The notes: generated by a model from the sequence alone, not told the origin. Numbered from the stretch's first letter, positions 1 through 10,091 are shown. The stretch is DNA of 64,000 nucleotides from Methanosarcina sp. 2.H.T.1A.6 (GCF_000979455.1 NZ_JJOY01000044.1:97084-161083), one strand, 5' to 3'. A program made the numbers and translations.

Positions 1-1
1 T

Positions 2-619
2 CTCGGAACTCTTTCGGCAAAGAACCGGAAAAAAGGGAGTGACAGACTTATGATGATGGGTATGATCTCCTTTGCGGAAATTCCCTCATTTCTGCTTGGC
101 CTGATACTCCTTCTGGTTTTTAGTGTGCATCTCAGGCTTTTCCCGCTCGCAGGTGCTGTTACTCCCTTCGCGGACTATAACGGCCCGGCAGAACAGGCAT
201 GGGATATCCTGTACCACGCCTCTCTTCCCATTGTGACCCTATCCCTTTCACAGCTTACCGGTGTGTACCTGCTCACCAGAAATACCCTGATTACAGTAAC
301 CACTAAGGATTATATCAGGACTGCCCGGGCCAAAGGTCTGGGGGAAAATACTGTATGGATCCGGCATGCTCTCCGAAATGCCCTGCTTCCTGTAGTGACA
401 AGAACAGGTTTTATGATCGGCATAATGATGGGCGGGGTTGTGCTTGTTGAGAGCGTTTTTTCTTATCCCGGCATAGGGATGACACTCCGAAGTGCTGTAG
501 TCGGCCGGGATTATCCTCTTATTCAGGGTATTCTCCTGGTAATTGCAGTCTCCATACTTATCTGCAATCTGCTGGTTGACAAAATATACGGGAAACTTGA
601 TCCGAGAGTCGTGATATGA
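2..619 (+). CDS. ABC importer permease, DppB/NikB type (5' end outside window)
   Basis: The reading frame is open from the left edge, so the ATG at 50 is internal and the gene starts upstream of the window. The visible part is the C-terminal two thirds of an inner-membrane permease of the peptide/nickel importer family: hydrophobic segments, the cytoplasmic EAA-type coupling loop (ARAKGLGE around the middle), and the family ending LDPRVV. It would form the channel with the next permease and be driven by the ATPase at 1578. The stop overlaps the next ATG (616) by four bases, so the two genes are translationally coupled. The substrate cannot be told from sequence; dipeptides, oligopeptides and nickel are all possible. 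The binding-protein gene is not in view and probably lies upstream. Confidence 0.9.
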   Translation, partial: LGTLSAKNRKKGSDRLMMMGMISFAEIPSFLLGLILLLVFSVHLRLFPLAGAVTPFADYNGPAEQAWDILYHASLPIVTLSLSQLTGVYLLTRNTLITVTTKDYIRTARAKGLGENTVWIRHALRNALLPVVTRTGFMIGIMMGGVVLVESVFSYPGIGMTLRSAVVGRDYPLIQGILLVIAVSILICNLLVDKIYGKLDPRVVI

Positions 620-1575
620 TAAAGGATATTGCTGCCTCTGGAAATGCCGGAATACTCTCTTTTATTCAGGCTTTGAATATTAACAGAATTGTCAGCAGTA
701 AGGCCAAGACATTCTCCAGGTTTAGTACTATAGCTAAGCCATTCTCCAGGTTCAGTACTGAAGGTAAAATTGGTGTCCTTGGCATTCTCTGTATCATTTT
801 AATGGCAGTTTTTGCTCCTGTGATAACAATTTGTCCCCCTCAGAAGATCACAGGGGATTCACTTGAGCCACCGGGTCCCGGACACATACTCGGAACCGAT
901 GAACTTGGTATGGATATCTGGTCACAGATATGTTACGGTGCAAGAATGAGCCTTACAATAGGGCTTGCAGTAGCCATTTTGTCAGGTTTTGGGGGAGGAG
1001 CTGTCGGAATACTTGCCGGGTATATGGGAGGGCACATTGACAAGGCACTGATGAGAATAATCGATGTAACAATGGCTCTCCCGAGTTTTCCTCTTCTGAT
1101 TGTAATATCTGCTTTTCTCGGACCAAGTATTCTCAACGTAATTTTCATACTTGTTCTTTTCAGCTGGGCAAAACCCGCACGTATTGCACGTTCCCAGACG
1201 CTGTCATTAAAGAAGAACAACTATATTATTGCCGCCCGGAATTACGGCGCAAAGCCATTTTACCTGCTCTGGAGGCATATCTTTCCTGAAGTTATGCCTG
1301 TTCTGCTTGTGCTTGTCATTGGCATATCTTCACATGCGATCATAGCCGAAGCAGGGCTTGCCTTTCTGGGCCTCGGAGACCCCACTTCCAAGAGCTGGGG
1401 GATGATGCTTAATCATGCAACCGGTTTTCGTTCGATATATTTTACACCTTACTGGCAATGGTGGTTATTGCCTCCGTTGTTTATGCTCATTTTCCTCCTG
1501 CTCTGTCTTGCTTTCATAAGCAGGGATATGGAACGAATACTTGACCCTAAATTAAAGATAAAGAAAGGTTTCTGA
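616..1575 (+). CDS. ABC importer permease, DppC/NikC type
   Basis: 319 residues. Second membrane subunit of the same importer, with the family's N-terminal anchor segment, the GTDELGMDIWSQ motif before the permease core, the coupling loop (AARNYGAKP) and the ending MERILDPKL. The first 50 or so residues, before the first membrane segment, are longer than usual and contain an internal duplication with a 30-bp period (703-729 and 733-759), giving two copies of FSRFST. This suggests replication slippage in a tolerant cytosolic tail. The gene overlaps the preceding permease by four bases and is followed two bases later by the ATPase gene, so it belongs to one operon. Confidence 0.92.
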   Translation: MIKDIAASGNAGILSFIQALNINRIVSSKAKTFSRFSTIAKPFSRFSTEGKIGVLGILCIILMAVFAPVITICPPQKITGDSLEPPGPGHILGTDELGMDIWSQICYGARMSLTIGLAVAILSGFGGGAVGILAGYMGGHIDKALMRIIDVTMALPSFPLLIVISAFLGPSILNVIFILVLFSWAKPARIARSQTLSLKKNNYIIAARNYGAKPFYLLWRHIFPEVMPVLLVLVIGISSHAIIAEAGLAFLGLGDPTSKSWGMMLNHATGFRSIYFTPYWQWWLLPPLFMLIFLLLCLAFISRDMERILDPKLKIKKGF

Positions 1576-1577
1576 TC

Positions 1578-3299
1578 ATGAGTCTGCTTAAAATCAATGA
1601 TCTGAAATGCCACTATCTGACTGACATTGACACTGTTAAGGCTGTTGACGGCATTTCTTTTGAAATCGAAGATGGAGAAATTCTGGGCATTGTCGGAGAG
1701 TCCGGGAGTGGTAAGACCACCGTTGCCCTCGGGATTATGGGGCTTTTGCCGGAAAATACAGCTATTTCCGGTGAAATTCTTTACAGGGATGAGTTAATCT
1801 CTTCTTTGCCTGAATCCGGGATGGATCGATTCAGATGGAAGGATATTGCAATAGTTTTTCAGAACAGTCTGGAGGTGCTGAACCCTGTAATGAAAGTAGG
1901 CGTCCAGGTAACAGAACCAATGATAAAGCATCTTGACCTCAGCCCTTACAAAGCCCGGAGTAAATGTGCTGACCTGTTCCGGACGGTTGGCCTTGATCCT
2001 AAATGGGTGGATTCATATCCGCATCAGCTCTCAGGGGGCATGAGGCAGAGGGTTCTTCTGGCAATGGCTCTTTCATGCGATCCTAAATTACTGATTCTTG
2101 ATGAAGTTACTTCTGCCCTTGACGCGTTTACCCGAAAGGAGATCAGGGACCTGCTGGTTGACCTTCAGAAAAAGAACGGTTATACGATGTTAATGATCTC
2201 TCATGATATCACTTTTGTGTCTTCTGTGGCGTCCAGGATTGCTGTTATGTATTCAGGAAGGGTTGTGGAAACCGGCCCTGTAAGGGATATTCTTGTATCT
2301 CCCCGTCACCCCTATACAAGGGGGCTTGTCCATTCGACCCCGGATATTTTCGTATATAAAGATTTATGGGGAATTCCCGGGGACGTGCCGGCAGGAAATG
2401 AGTTTAAGGGATGTCCTTTCAGCCCGAGATGTACGCAAAAAATCGATATTTGCAGTAAAGCTTCTCCGGTCCTGATGCCTGTAGGAGGCGGGAGGGAAAT
2501 TGCGTGCCATAGAGGTGGCATAGCAGGCTTGCTGGAGGCAAAGAACCTGAATTTCAGCTATCGTCTTCCAGATGGAGAATATCTTCAGGCGGTTGATAAC
2601 GTAAGTCTGGAAGTAAGAGAAGGAGAGGTTCTTGCAATTGTCGGTCAGACCGGTTCGGGCAAGTCAACCCTTGCACATATCCTTGCAAACGTAATAAGGC
2701 CCGAATCCGGAGAGGTATTGTTTATGGATGGGAATGTTAGTGGGGGAAACTATGGAAACAGGTTCAATGGCATTCAGATAGTATTCCAGGACCCGTTCAG
2801 TTCGACCAGCAACAGGTTTACCGTACTTGATGCAGTCAAAGAGCCTCTTTATATCAATAAGATCGGGTCCAATGGAGACAGGCTGCAAATGGTTAAAAAT
2901 GCCCTGGAACTTGTTCGTCTTCCCAATACTGATAATTTCCTCCAAAAATATTGCGGTGAACTCAGCGGCGGGCAGAGGCAGAGAGTTGCACTTGCCAGAG
3001 CAATGGTTATGGAGCCAAAACTCCTGATTGCCGATGAGATTACTTCGGCCCTGGATGTTTCAACCTCTGCAAATGTATTGCGTCTTTTAAAGGGTCTTCA
3101 GAACAGGAGAGGGTTTGCAATGATATATATTTCACATGACCTCTCTCTGACCCTGAAGATTGCTGACAGAATAGCCGTTATGGATTCCGGAAAGATTGTA
3201 GAGACTGGCAATTCCCACGATGTGATGCTTTCGCCTTCCGATGAGTATACAAAAAGGCTTGTGGGTTCAAGAATAGGGCTGTGCTGTCATACTCATTAA
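1578..3299 (+). CDS. fused double ATPase of a peptide/nickel-type ABC importer (DppD-DppF fusion)
   Basis: 573 residues, two complete ATP-binding cassettes in one chain where most relatives have two proteins. Cassette 1 (about residues 1-260): Walker A GESGSGKTT, signature LSGGMRQRV, Walker B LLILDEVTSALD, then the oligopeptide-family C-terminal segment with cysteines (CPFSPRC) that can carry an Fe-S cluster in some relatives. Cassette 2 (about 315-570): GQTGSGKST, LSGGQRQRV, LLIADEITSALD. It energises the two permeases just upstream. The fusion guarantees a heterodimer-like pair of sites. The gene is the last of the operon; about 70 bp separate it from the next ABC system. Confidence 0.93.
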   Translation: MSLLKINDLKCHYLTDIDTVKAVDGISFEIEDGEILGIVGESGSGKTTVALGIMGLLPENTAISGEILYRDELISSLPESGMDRFRWKDIAIVFQNSLEVLNPVMKVGVQVTEPMIKHLDLSPYKARSKCADLFRTVGLDPKWVDSYPHQLSGGMRQRVLLAMALSCDPKLLILDEVTSALDAFTRKEIRDLLVDLQKKNGYTMLMISHDITFVSSVASRIAVMYSGRVVETGPVRDILVSPRHPYTRGLVHSTPDIFVYKDLWGIPGDVPAGNEFKGCPFSPRCTQKIDICSKASPVLMPVGGGREIACHRGGIAGLLEAKNLNFSYRLPDGEYLQAVDNVSLEVREGEVLAIVGQTGSGKSTLAHILANVIRPESGEVLFMDGNVSGGNYGNRFNGIQIVFQDPFSSTSNRFTVLDAVKEPLYINKIGSNGDRLQMVKNALELVRLPNTDNFLQKYCGELSGGQRQRVALARAMVMEPKLLIADEITSALDVSTSANVLRLLKGLQNRRGFAMIYISHDLSLTLKIADRIAVMDSGKIVETGNSHDVMLSPSDEYTKRLVGSRIGLCCHTH

Positions 3300-3407
3300 G
3301 CACTACATACCTTATTTATTCAATTTCTAAACTTGCACTGTTTTTTGCTAATGAAAGTGAATTTCTGATAATTGTTCAAAAATCCAGGTTTGAAGGTTTT
3401 GTTTAAT

Positions 3408-4400
3408 ATGAGTGCAATAATTATTAAAGAGCTGACAAAAAAATTCGGGGAATTTACTGCCGTGGACAGTGTCTCATTTTCGGTTGAGCCTGGAGAGCTT
3501 TTCGGGCTTTTAGGCCCTAATGGTGCGGGAAAGACTACTATAATCAATATGCTGACTACTCTTCTTCTTCCTACGGCAGGTGATGCTGAAATCGCAGGAT
3601 ATGATCTTAGACAAGATCCCGGTGAAGTCAGGAATAATATAGGAATAATATTTCAGGACCCTTCACTTGATATAGGGCTTACCGGGAGGGAAAATCTTGA
3701 ATTTCACGCCATGATGTACAACATCGGTTCAGATGAGCGGAAGAAAAGAATCCGGGAAGTGCTTGATGTTGTGGGCCTGGCTGATAAAGCTGATATTCTT
3801 GTTGAAAATTATTCGGGTGGGATGAAGAGGCGGCTTGAAATTGCAAGGGGGCTAATTCATTATCCAAAGGTCTTGTTTCTGGATGAGCCTACGCTCGGGC
3901 TTGATGCACAGACCAGGAGATCAATTTGGGACCATATCCGAAACCTTAACAGAAATTACGGGACATCTGTTATTCTGACTACTCATTATATGGAAGAGGC
4001 TGATTTCCTCTGTGATCGTATTGCGATAATTGATCATGGAAAGATAATTGCACTTGATACTCCCTCAGGTCTGAAGAACTGCCTTCGGGGTGATTGTGTC
4101 AGCCTGACTATTGAGGGGAGGGTTGATCTTATTGCTGCTGCACTTGGGGAGAAAGAATGGGTGAAGGAAATTGTTCCTAAAGGAAAAACGCTTGATGTAA
4201 TTCTATCGGATTATGAGAAAAATATTCCTGATATTTTTCAGACTGCCAGCAATCTGGGTATTGAGATTAGCTCGATAAATTTCAGCAAGCCAAGTCTTGA
4301 AGATGTTTTTATCCGCCTGACAGGTTCAATAATACGAGAACAGGAAGGCAGCAGACAGTCAGTAAGGCGTGATCGGATGAGAAGGAGGATGCTCCGATGA
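3408..4400 (+). CDS. ABC exporter ATPase, DrrA/CcmA type
   Basis: 330 residues from the ATG at 3408; an in-frame TTG at 3372 would add 12 unconserved residues, and a GAAGG lies about 11 bases before the ATG. Walker A (GPNGAGKTT), signature YSGGMKRRLE, Walker B VLFLDEPTLGLD and the switch histidine in TTHYMEEA are all present. The C-terminal 90 residues match the regulatory extension of drug/ABC-2 exporter ATPases. It forms a two-component exporter with the overlapping permease gene. Substrate unknown; relatives export antibiotics, lipids or polysaccharides. The four-base overlap with the next gene implies translational coupling. Confidence 0.9.
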   Translation: MSAIIIKELTKKFGEFTAVDSVSFSVEPGELFGLLGPNGAGKTTIINMLTTLLLPTAGDAEIAGYDLRQDPGEVRNNIGIIFQDPSLDIGLTGRENLEFHAMMYNIGSDERKKRIREVLDVVGLADKADILVENYSGGMKRRLEIARGLIHYPKVLFLDEPTLGLDAQTRRSIWDHIRNLNRNYGTSVILTTHYMEEADFLCDRIAIIDHGKIIALDTPSGLKNCLRGDCVSLTIEGRVDLIAAALGEKEWVKEIVPKGKTLDVILSDYEKNIPDIFQTASNLGIEISSINFSKPSLEDVFIRLTGSIIREQEGSRQSVRRDRMRRRMLR

Positions 4401-5161
4401 TTCAGAGAAAAGTTATATATATTCTCTGGCGGCGTGAGATGATAAAGTATTTCAGGGCAAGATCCAGGATGGCAGGTGCTATTGGCATGCCGGCTTTTAT
4501 GCTGATCTTTCAGGGTATGGGCTTTAGAAGAGTGGAATTTCCGGGTCTGCCTGAATCGATAGGATATTTTCAGTATCTTGTGCCGGGTATTATTGGGATG
4601 ACTCTTCTTTTTACGGCTGCTTATGCAGGTATGAGTGTCATAATGGACAAGCAGTTCGGATTTTTAAAAGAGGTTATGGTGACTCCTGCAAGCAGAGTTT
4701 CTATTGTTCTTGGGATGATCTCCGGCAGTGCAACCACATCACTCATTCAGGCCCTGATTATTATGATGATGTCTGTATTACTTGGTTTCAGGCTGCCTTT
4801 TCTTCCTGCGGTTCTGTCCTCTTTCATGATAATGGTCCTTATATCGATGATCTTTATAAATATAGGATTGATTTTGTCCTCCGTACTGAAGGATTTTCAC
4901 GGGTTCAGCACGGTTATTAATTTTATTGCATTCCCTCTGTTTCTTTTATCCGGAGCTTTATTTCCTGTTTCAAATTTGCCTGCTTCGATAAGAATTCTGT
5001 CTTATTTTGATCCGCTGACATATGGTGTGGATGCTCTGCGGGGAGTATTGATTGGTCATTGTGAATTCTCAATTGTTCTGGACGTATGTATTCTTTTAAC
5101 ACTGTCCGTCCTGATGATCTGCACCAGCAGTTATTTTTTCCGGAGGGCAGAGACGATATAA
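4397..5161 (+). CDS. ABC-2 type exporter permease, DrrB family
   Basis: 254 residues, about six membrane segments, with the ABC-2 signature region near the end (FPLFLLSGALFPVSNLP, then YFDPLTYGVDALRG). It begins inside the end of the ATPase gene and is the membrane half of that exporter. Length is normal for DrrB-like permeases. Nothing in the neighbourhood identifies the cargo. About 350 bp of non-coding sequence follow. Confidence 0.9.
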   Translation: MIQRKVIYILWRREMIKYFRARSRMAGAIGMPAFMLIFQGMGFRRVEFPGLPESIGYFQYLVPGIIGMTLLFTAAYAGMSVIMDKQFGFLKEVMVTPASRVSIVLGMISGSATTSLIQALIIMMMSVLLGFRLPFLPAVLSSFMIMVLISMIFINIGLILSSVLKDFHGFSTVINFIAFPLFLLSGALFPVSNLPASIRILSYFDPLTYGVDALRGVLIGHCEFSIVLDVCILLTLSVLMICTSSYFFRRAETI

Positions 5162-5516
5162 ATGTTAGGACTTAAGCAGTTGAGCAAAATGCAGAGCATG
5201 AAACACCAAACTATCTAAAGCATATTATTCATGGAAAGCTCTCAGATACCAGGTTGTACTTCTCAAGTACGTAACTAGAATAAGGAAAACCTGACTGAAA
5301 AGAAAAACACTGCCTATTATAAAAACTCCTGAATTAGATTTCTGAAACTTATTTCAAAGTAAGGAAAGACATTATTTTTTAACTAACTATTATATATTTA
5401 GGTATTATTTTATATTTAGCAAATAAATCTGATGAATATTTCATGAATATTTCATGAATATTTCATGAAATATTCATGAACCCATTCAAGAACAAAAATC
5501 AACAGGAGCTATTCAA
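5162..5516. other. intergenic region with promoter-like and operator-like sequence
   Basis: 355 bp between the exporter and the first hydantoinase gene. It is AT-rich, with TATA-like stretches near 5391-5398 and 5408-5416, then an array of 11-bp repeats and a perfect 30-bp palindrome (separate entry). An AGGAG at 5504-5508 sits eight bases before the ATG at 5517. No ORF of note. Confidence 0.6.
5432..5480. promoter_or_regulatory. tandem 11-bp repeats ending in a perfect 30-bp palindrome
   Basis: Three consecutive copies of ATGAATATTTC fill 5432-5464. The last two run into an inverted copy, so 5451-5480 reads identically on both strands (half-site TTCATGAATATTTCA). It lies 37 bp before the start codon of the downstream gene and 35-70 bp after TATA-like sequence, near the expected transcript start. 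This fits an operator for a dimeric regulator, possibly binding cooperatively; that role is inferred. Confidence 0.55.
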
Positions 5517-7439
5517 ATGCAGTACAGCATGGGTATTGACGCAGGCGGGACATACACCGATTCGATCATCATCCGGGATTCCGATGGCAAGGTGATGGAC
5601 TCGAACAAAGCTCTAACGACCTATCCGGACCTTCTTGCAGGAATTAAAAATTCCATTGATGGGCTGGATGAAAAATACTTAAAAGATGTGAAAATGGTAT
5701 CAGTCTCTACAACTCTTGCTACAAACACAATTCTTGAACAAAATGGCTATCCTGTAGGTTTAATCCTTGTAGGGGATTACGAGATCCCGGAAAATATGAA
5801 TGCTGAGTTTTATACCGTGGTAAAAGGAGGGCACGACCACCACGGAGCTGAACTGTTTTCTCTTGATATGGAAGCAGTTGAGGCTTTTGTTGGAAAGGTA
5901 AAAGACCAGGTCTCGGCTTTTGCAGTTTCTTCATACTTTAGTATCCGGAACCCTGCACATGAGCTGGCAATCAAAACCCGCATTCAGGAACTTACGGGAT
6001 TTCCTGTTGTGTGCGGGCACGAGCTTTCCCTTGACCTCGGAGCGTATGAAAGGGGGGTTACAGCTTACCTGAACGCCCAGCTGATCCCTATTGCAAGCCA
6101 GTTTATCCGTTCGATCCGGGGAGAGATCAAACGCAGGGGAATGAACTCCAGGCTGCTCATGCTCAAATGCGACGGTTCTGTAGTGGGCATCAATGAAGCC
6201 CTTGAAAAGCCCATAGAATCGATCTTTTCAGGTCCTGCCGCAAGCCTTGTAGGGGCAGCCCACCTTTCTGGGCTCGGGACCTGTGCAGTAATAGATGTGG
6301 GTGGGACGAGTACGGATGTTTCCATGCTTGAAAACGGGCTTCCCGAACTCTGCTCGGAAGGGGCTGTGGTTGGGGGCTGGCAGACCAAAGTCAAGGCTAT
6401 CCGTATGGAGACCTCGGCAATGGGAGGGGACAGCCACGTCTGGGTAAAGAGTATGAAAATCAACATAGGTCCAAGGAGAGTAATTCCACTCTGCGTTGCG
6501 GCTGTCAAATACCCTGGCTTTCTTGAAGTCCTGAGAAAAGGAAGAATCCCCGGAAACATGCACCTTGAAGAGAATGTGCAACCCACAAAGTTTTTCATAA
6601 GGACAGGGGCAGAGGCTTCAAATCTTGGAAGTTTCGAGCAGGAACTATTTGACAGTATAGGAGATACCCCAACCTCCCTTAACGATATCTTCTGGGAGAC
6701 CCGGAAAACTCTGTCCCCCGGACTGCTTGATTCCCTGATAAGAAAACGCCTTATCCAGGCAATTGGCTTTACCCCGACTGACGCCCTGCATGTGCTTGGA
6801 GAATACCGGGGCTGGGATGTGGAAGCCTCAATTGCCGGGGCAAAACTTCTCGAACGCTACACGCAAACAGACTATATTGAACTCTGCAAGCGCATAAAAA
6901 GGGATGTTGCAAAAAACATGGTATTAAACCTGATGTCTTTTGTCTTAAAAGACGTCTCCTCCCAGGAAATTGAAAAAATTATTCTTTCCGATAGGTTTGC
7001 ACAGTTCAGGATGAAGATACCTGTCGTGCTTATAGGAGGGCCTGTAGTCGCCTATACCGAGGAACTAAAACAGATTCTTGATGCTGACATTATAGTCCCT
7101 CAGTACTCGGAAGTAGGAAACGCCGTCGGAGCTGTTGTCGGAAAGGGCATAAAAAGGATTGAAATCCTTATCCAGAGTACCTATTCAAAAGATCGAAAAA
7201 GACTTGTCCTCCTCTTTTCCCCTAAGGGCAGGGAAACCTTCGGGAGCTATCCGGAAGCCCTGGAATATGCAGAATCTCTCGGAAGAAAACTTGTAATAGA
7301 ATACATGACCGAGGCTGGTCTTGACAAAGGGCAGGTCCAGATTGAGATGAGTAGAAAAGATATTTCCCTGAGTGAGGCAGGCTCAATGCCCGTAGAATCA
7401 AAACTTGTTTTTGTCGGAGTCGGGATGCCGAAAGTCTGA
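5517..7439 (+). CDS. hyuA: hydantoinase/oxoprolinase A-type protein, paralogue 1
   Basis: 640 residues. The N-terminus carries the phosphate-binding motif of the family (GIDAGGTYTDS, residues 6-16) and a second ATP-site motif lies mid-protein (DVGGTSTDVSM, after GPAASLVGA), placing it in the ASKHA fold with hydantoinase A and 5-oxoprolinase. These enzymes open cyclic amides using ATP. No HyuB-type partner gene is adjacent, so the reaction cannot be assigned. About 100 C-terminal residues (FGSYPEALEYAESLGRKL and on) are shared with the next gene and look specific to this archaeal subgroup. A clear AGGAG precedes the ATG. Confidence 0.85.
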   Translation: MQYSMGIDAGGTYTDSIIIRDSDGKVMDSNKALTTYPDLLAGIKNSIDGLDEKYLKDVKMVSVSTTLATNTILEQNGYPVGLILVGDYEIPENMNAEFYTVVKGGHDHHGAELFSLDMEAVEAFVGKVKDQVSAFAVSSYFSIRNPAHELAIKTRIQELTGFPVVCGHELSLDLGAYERGVTAYLNAQLIPIASQFIRSIRGEIKRRGMNSRLLMLKCDGSVVGINEALEKPIESIFSGPAASLVGAAHLSGLGTCAVIDVGGTSTDVSMLENGLPELCSEGAVVGGWQTKVKAIRMETSAMGGDSHVWVKSMKINIGPRRVIPLCVAAVKYPGFLEVLRKGRIPGNMHLEENVQPTKFFIRTGAEASNLGSFEQELFDSIGDTPTSLNDIFWETRKTLSPGLLDSLIRKRLIQAIGFTPTDALHVLGEYRGWDVEASIAGAKLLERYTQTDYIELCKRIKRDVAKNMVLNLMSFVLKDVSSQEIEKIILSDRFAQFRMKIPVVLIGGPVVAYTEELKQILDADIIVPQYSEVGNAVGAVVGKGIKRIEILIQSTYSKDRKRLVLLFSPKGRETFGSYPEALEYAESLGRKLVIEYMTEAGLDKGQVQIEMSRKDISLSEAGSMPVESKLVFVGVGMPKV

Positions 7440-7843
7440 GTTCCGGACAGTCTCCGGAACATTTATATTTTCCCGCAATAATGCAGATATTGTGTCTTGG
7501 ATTACAGTGATTCAAAAGTAAAGATAAAAAGACAGATGAATAGAAAACTTTGAGTTTGGAACTGTTCTTAATCTCAAGATTTGCTTTTGAGCTCGAAATT
7601 TATTCTTTAGCTACCCGTTTACTTCCGGATTCTGATTCTAAGAAATAGTTTCAGGAGGAAACTAACTGGAATTAAGGTATTTCCTTGATTTGAGCAGGAA
7701 GCTATGGAATGAAAAATAAATGACTTATGAATTACACAAAAATGACTTACGAATGACTCAGAGATTAAATCATATACGGGATCACAAAATGGCACCTTAT
7801 GAGTGATCCGTAAATATTAAAAATGTGTAAAAGGAGTTAAAAA
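7440..7843. other. intergenic region between the hydantoinase paralogues
   Basis: 404 bp. An imperfect inverted repeat pairs ACGGGATCAC (7776-7785) with GTGATCCGT (7803-7811) around a 17-bp centre, and short direct repeats of AAATGACTTA precede it near 7717 and 7740. AAGGAG lies shortly before the ATG at 7844. The second paralogue therefore probably has its own control region, unlike the palindrome used before paralogue 1. No gene is seen here. Confidence 0.5.
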
Positions 7844-9802
7844 ATGGCATACAGTCTAGGCATCGATGCAGGCGGGACATATACCGATTCCATATTACTC
7901 AGGAACTCGGATGGAAAGGTTGTCGACTCAAACAAGGCACTCACAACATATCCCGACCTTCTTGAAGGAATTACGAATTCTATTGATGGGCTTGACCAGG
8001 AAAAGCTGAAGCTTGTGACCATAGTTTCGGTTTCCACAACCCTTGCTACCAATACCATCCTTGAAAAGACAGGATATCCTGTAGGGCTTGTTCTTGTAGG
8101 AGATTATGAAATCCCTGCGGATTCTGAAATTGAAAACTGCATAATGGTGCAGGGAGGACACAACAGCTACGGAGATGAGGCCGCAGCCCTCGACATTTCC
8201 ACAGTTGAAAGCTTTGTACTGAGGCTAAAGGGCAAGGTCTCGGCGTTTGCAGTCTCTTCATATTTCAGCGTCCGCAACCCTGAGCATGAACTGCGCATAA
8301 AAGCCCTGATCCAGGAACTTACAGGGCTTCCTGTTGTCTGCGGGCATGAACTTGCCCAGTCCCTGGGAGCCTATGAAAGAGGGGTTACAGCTTACCTGAA
8401 TGCTCAGCTCCTGCCCGTAGCAGAGGGTTTCCTGAAGACCGTCGTAGGCGAGATAGAAAGGAGAGGGCTTGAATCCAGAATTGCAATGCTCCGCTGTGAC
8501 GGGTCTGTCGTAAGCATGCACGAAGCCATGAAAAAGCCCATAGAATCGGTCTTTTCCGGGCCTGCTGCAAGTCTTCTTGGGTCTTCCTACCTCTCAGGGC
8601 ATGAGACCTGTGCTGTTATCGATGTTGGAGGGACAAGCACGGATGTCTCCCTTATCCATAAAGGACTTCCTTACCTCAGTGAAACCGGAGCTATTGTAGG
8701 AGGCTGGCAGACAAAAGTAAGGGCACTCAGGATGGAGACCTCGGCAATGGGAGGGGACAGCCATATCTGGGTCCAGGGCAGCAGGACAAACATAGGACCT
8801 CGAAGAGTTATTCCGCTCTGCAGGGCTGCTGTCATCTACCCTTCGTTCATGAATACCCTGAAAAAGCGCTGGATTCCTGACAGGCTGAAAATGAATGAGC
8901 ATATCCAGGCAACAAAATTCTTTGTAAGGACAAAACAAAAAGCTGTTGACCTGAGTCGGGAGGAAGAGGAGCTCCTTGCCCTTATAAGAAATGAACCGCT
9001 TTCCCTTAAAGACGTCTACTGGGACAGAAATATCCTTCCTTCTAAAAAAGTAATGGACTCCCTGATCCAGAAGCGGCTTGTCCAGGTTATCGGCTTTACC
9101 CCAACTGATGCTTTGCATGTCTTAGGGGAATATGCAGAATGGAATTCCGAAGCCTCGGAAATAGGGGCTACGCTGCTTGCAAATTTCACAGGAACCAGTA
9201 GGCAGGAGTTCTGTATAAACGTGAAGCAGCTTTTTGCCAGGAATATGGCAAGAGATCTTCTTTCCTTCCTTATGGAAGGAGTTGACAGGAATGAGATTGA
9301 GAAAATGCTCGAAGGCAAATTTTTCTCCCGCTTTAAGGTAGATATTCCTGTAGTACTTCTGGGAGGGCCGGTCAGAGCGTATGTGGATAACCTGAAAAAC
9401 CTGGTTGATGCCGAAATAATTGTCCCGGAATACTCCGATGTAGGAAATGCGGTGGGAGCTCTTGTGGGAAAAGGGACAAAACGCGTTGAAATCACAGTCC
9501 GTACAACTTACAGTGAATCAAAGTATGACCTGAGGACAAAAGGGGTTTTTGTCTACACTCCTGTGGGAAGAAGGCATTTCGTCATAAGAAGTGAGGCTCT
9601 CGAGTTCGCTGAGGAGTTCGGAAGAAAGCTTGTTCTTGACTACATGGCTGAATCAGGGCTTTCTCCGGACCAGGTCACAATCACTGTAGAAAAGAAGGAC
9701 ATAAAGGTTCATACAGGCGATATTCCCCTTGAGACCAGGTTTATTTTCGAAGGAACCTCAAACTCAGATGTTTACGAGAAAGCGGTATCCGAGCATAAAT
9801 AA
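7844..9802 (+). CDS. hyuA: hydantoinase/oxoprolinase A-type protein, paralogue 2
   Basis: 652 residues, collinear with paralogue 1 along its whole length and identical in most motif regions (GIDAGGTYTDS, GPAASLLGS, DVGGTSTDVSL, METSAMGGDSH). Differences concentrate in the surface-exposed middle and the tail, which is about 12 residues longer. The pair arose by tandem duplication but has separate upstream regions, so they may be expressed under different conditions. No B subunit is adjacent. AAGGAG lies just before the ATG. As for paralogue 1, the substrate is unknown; the next gene makes agmatine, so a link to nitrogen or polyamine metabolism is possible but unproven. Confidence 0.85.
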   Translation: MAYSLGIDAGGTYTDSILLRNSDGKVVDSNKALTTYPDLLEGITNSIDGLDQEKLKLVTIVSVSTTLATNTILEKTGYPVGLVLVGDYEIPADSEIENCIMVQGGHNSYGDEAAALDISTVESFVLRLKGKVSAFAVSSYFSVRNPEHELRIKALIQELTGLPVVCGHELAQSLGAYERGVTAYLNAQLLPVAEGFLKTVVGEIERRGLESRIAMLRCDGSVVSMHEAMKKPIESVFSGPAASLLGSSYLSGHETCAVIDVGGTSTDVSLIHKGLPYLSETGAIVGGWQTKVRALRMETSAMGGDSHIWVQGSRTNIGPRRVIPLCRAAVIYPSFMNTLKKRWIPDRLKMNEHIQATKFFVRTKQKAVDLSREEEELLALIRNEPLSLKDVYWDRNILPSKKVMDSLIQKRLVQVIGFTPTDALHVLGEYAEWNSEASEIGATLLANFTGTSRQEFCINVKQLFARNMARDLLSFLMEGVDRNEIEKMLEGKFFSRFKVDIPVVLLGGPVRAYVDNLKNLVDAEIIVPEYSDVGNAVGALVGKGTKRVEITVRTTYSESKYDLRTKGVFVYTPVGRRHFVIRSEALEFAEEFGRKLVLDYMAESGLSPDQVTITVEKKDIKVHTGDIPLETRFIFEGTSNSDVYEKAVSEHK

Positions 9803-10091
9803 TTTTTTCAAAGTTTTGATGAACCTTAAGGATAGACATGATCTCAGGACTGCAACTCTGCAGAAGTGACTTCCATAGCTGATAATTGGACGTGAAAAGA
9901 GGGGAAAGTTCATAAATCTCCTGTACATTTGGAACATGAAATATTGGTTATACGCCTAATCCTGATAGTTCACCTGAAACTGCAGAAAAATTTTAAATCA
10001 TTTATACATAATTTATTTGTGTATTGGTTGCCCAAACAATGGAAAAATCGCACAACAGATGTATGAAGTATAGATACTTAAAGGAGTTAAC

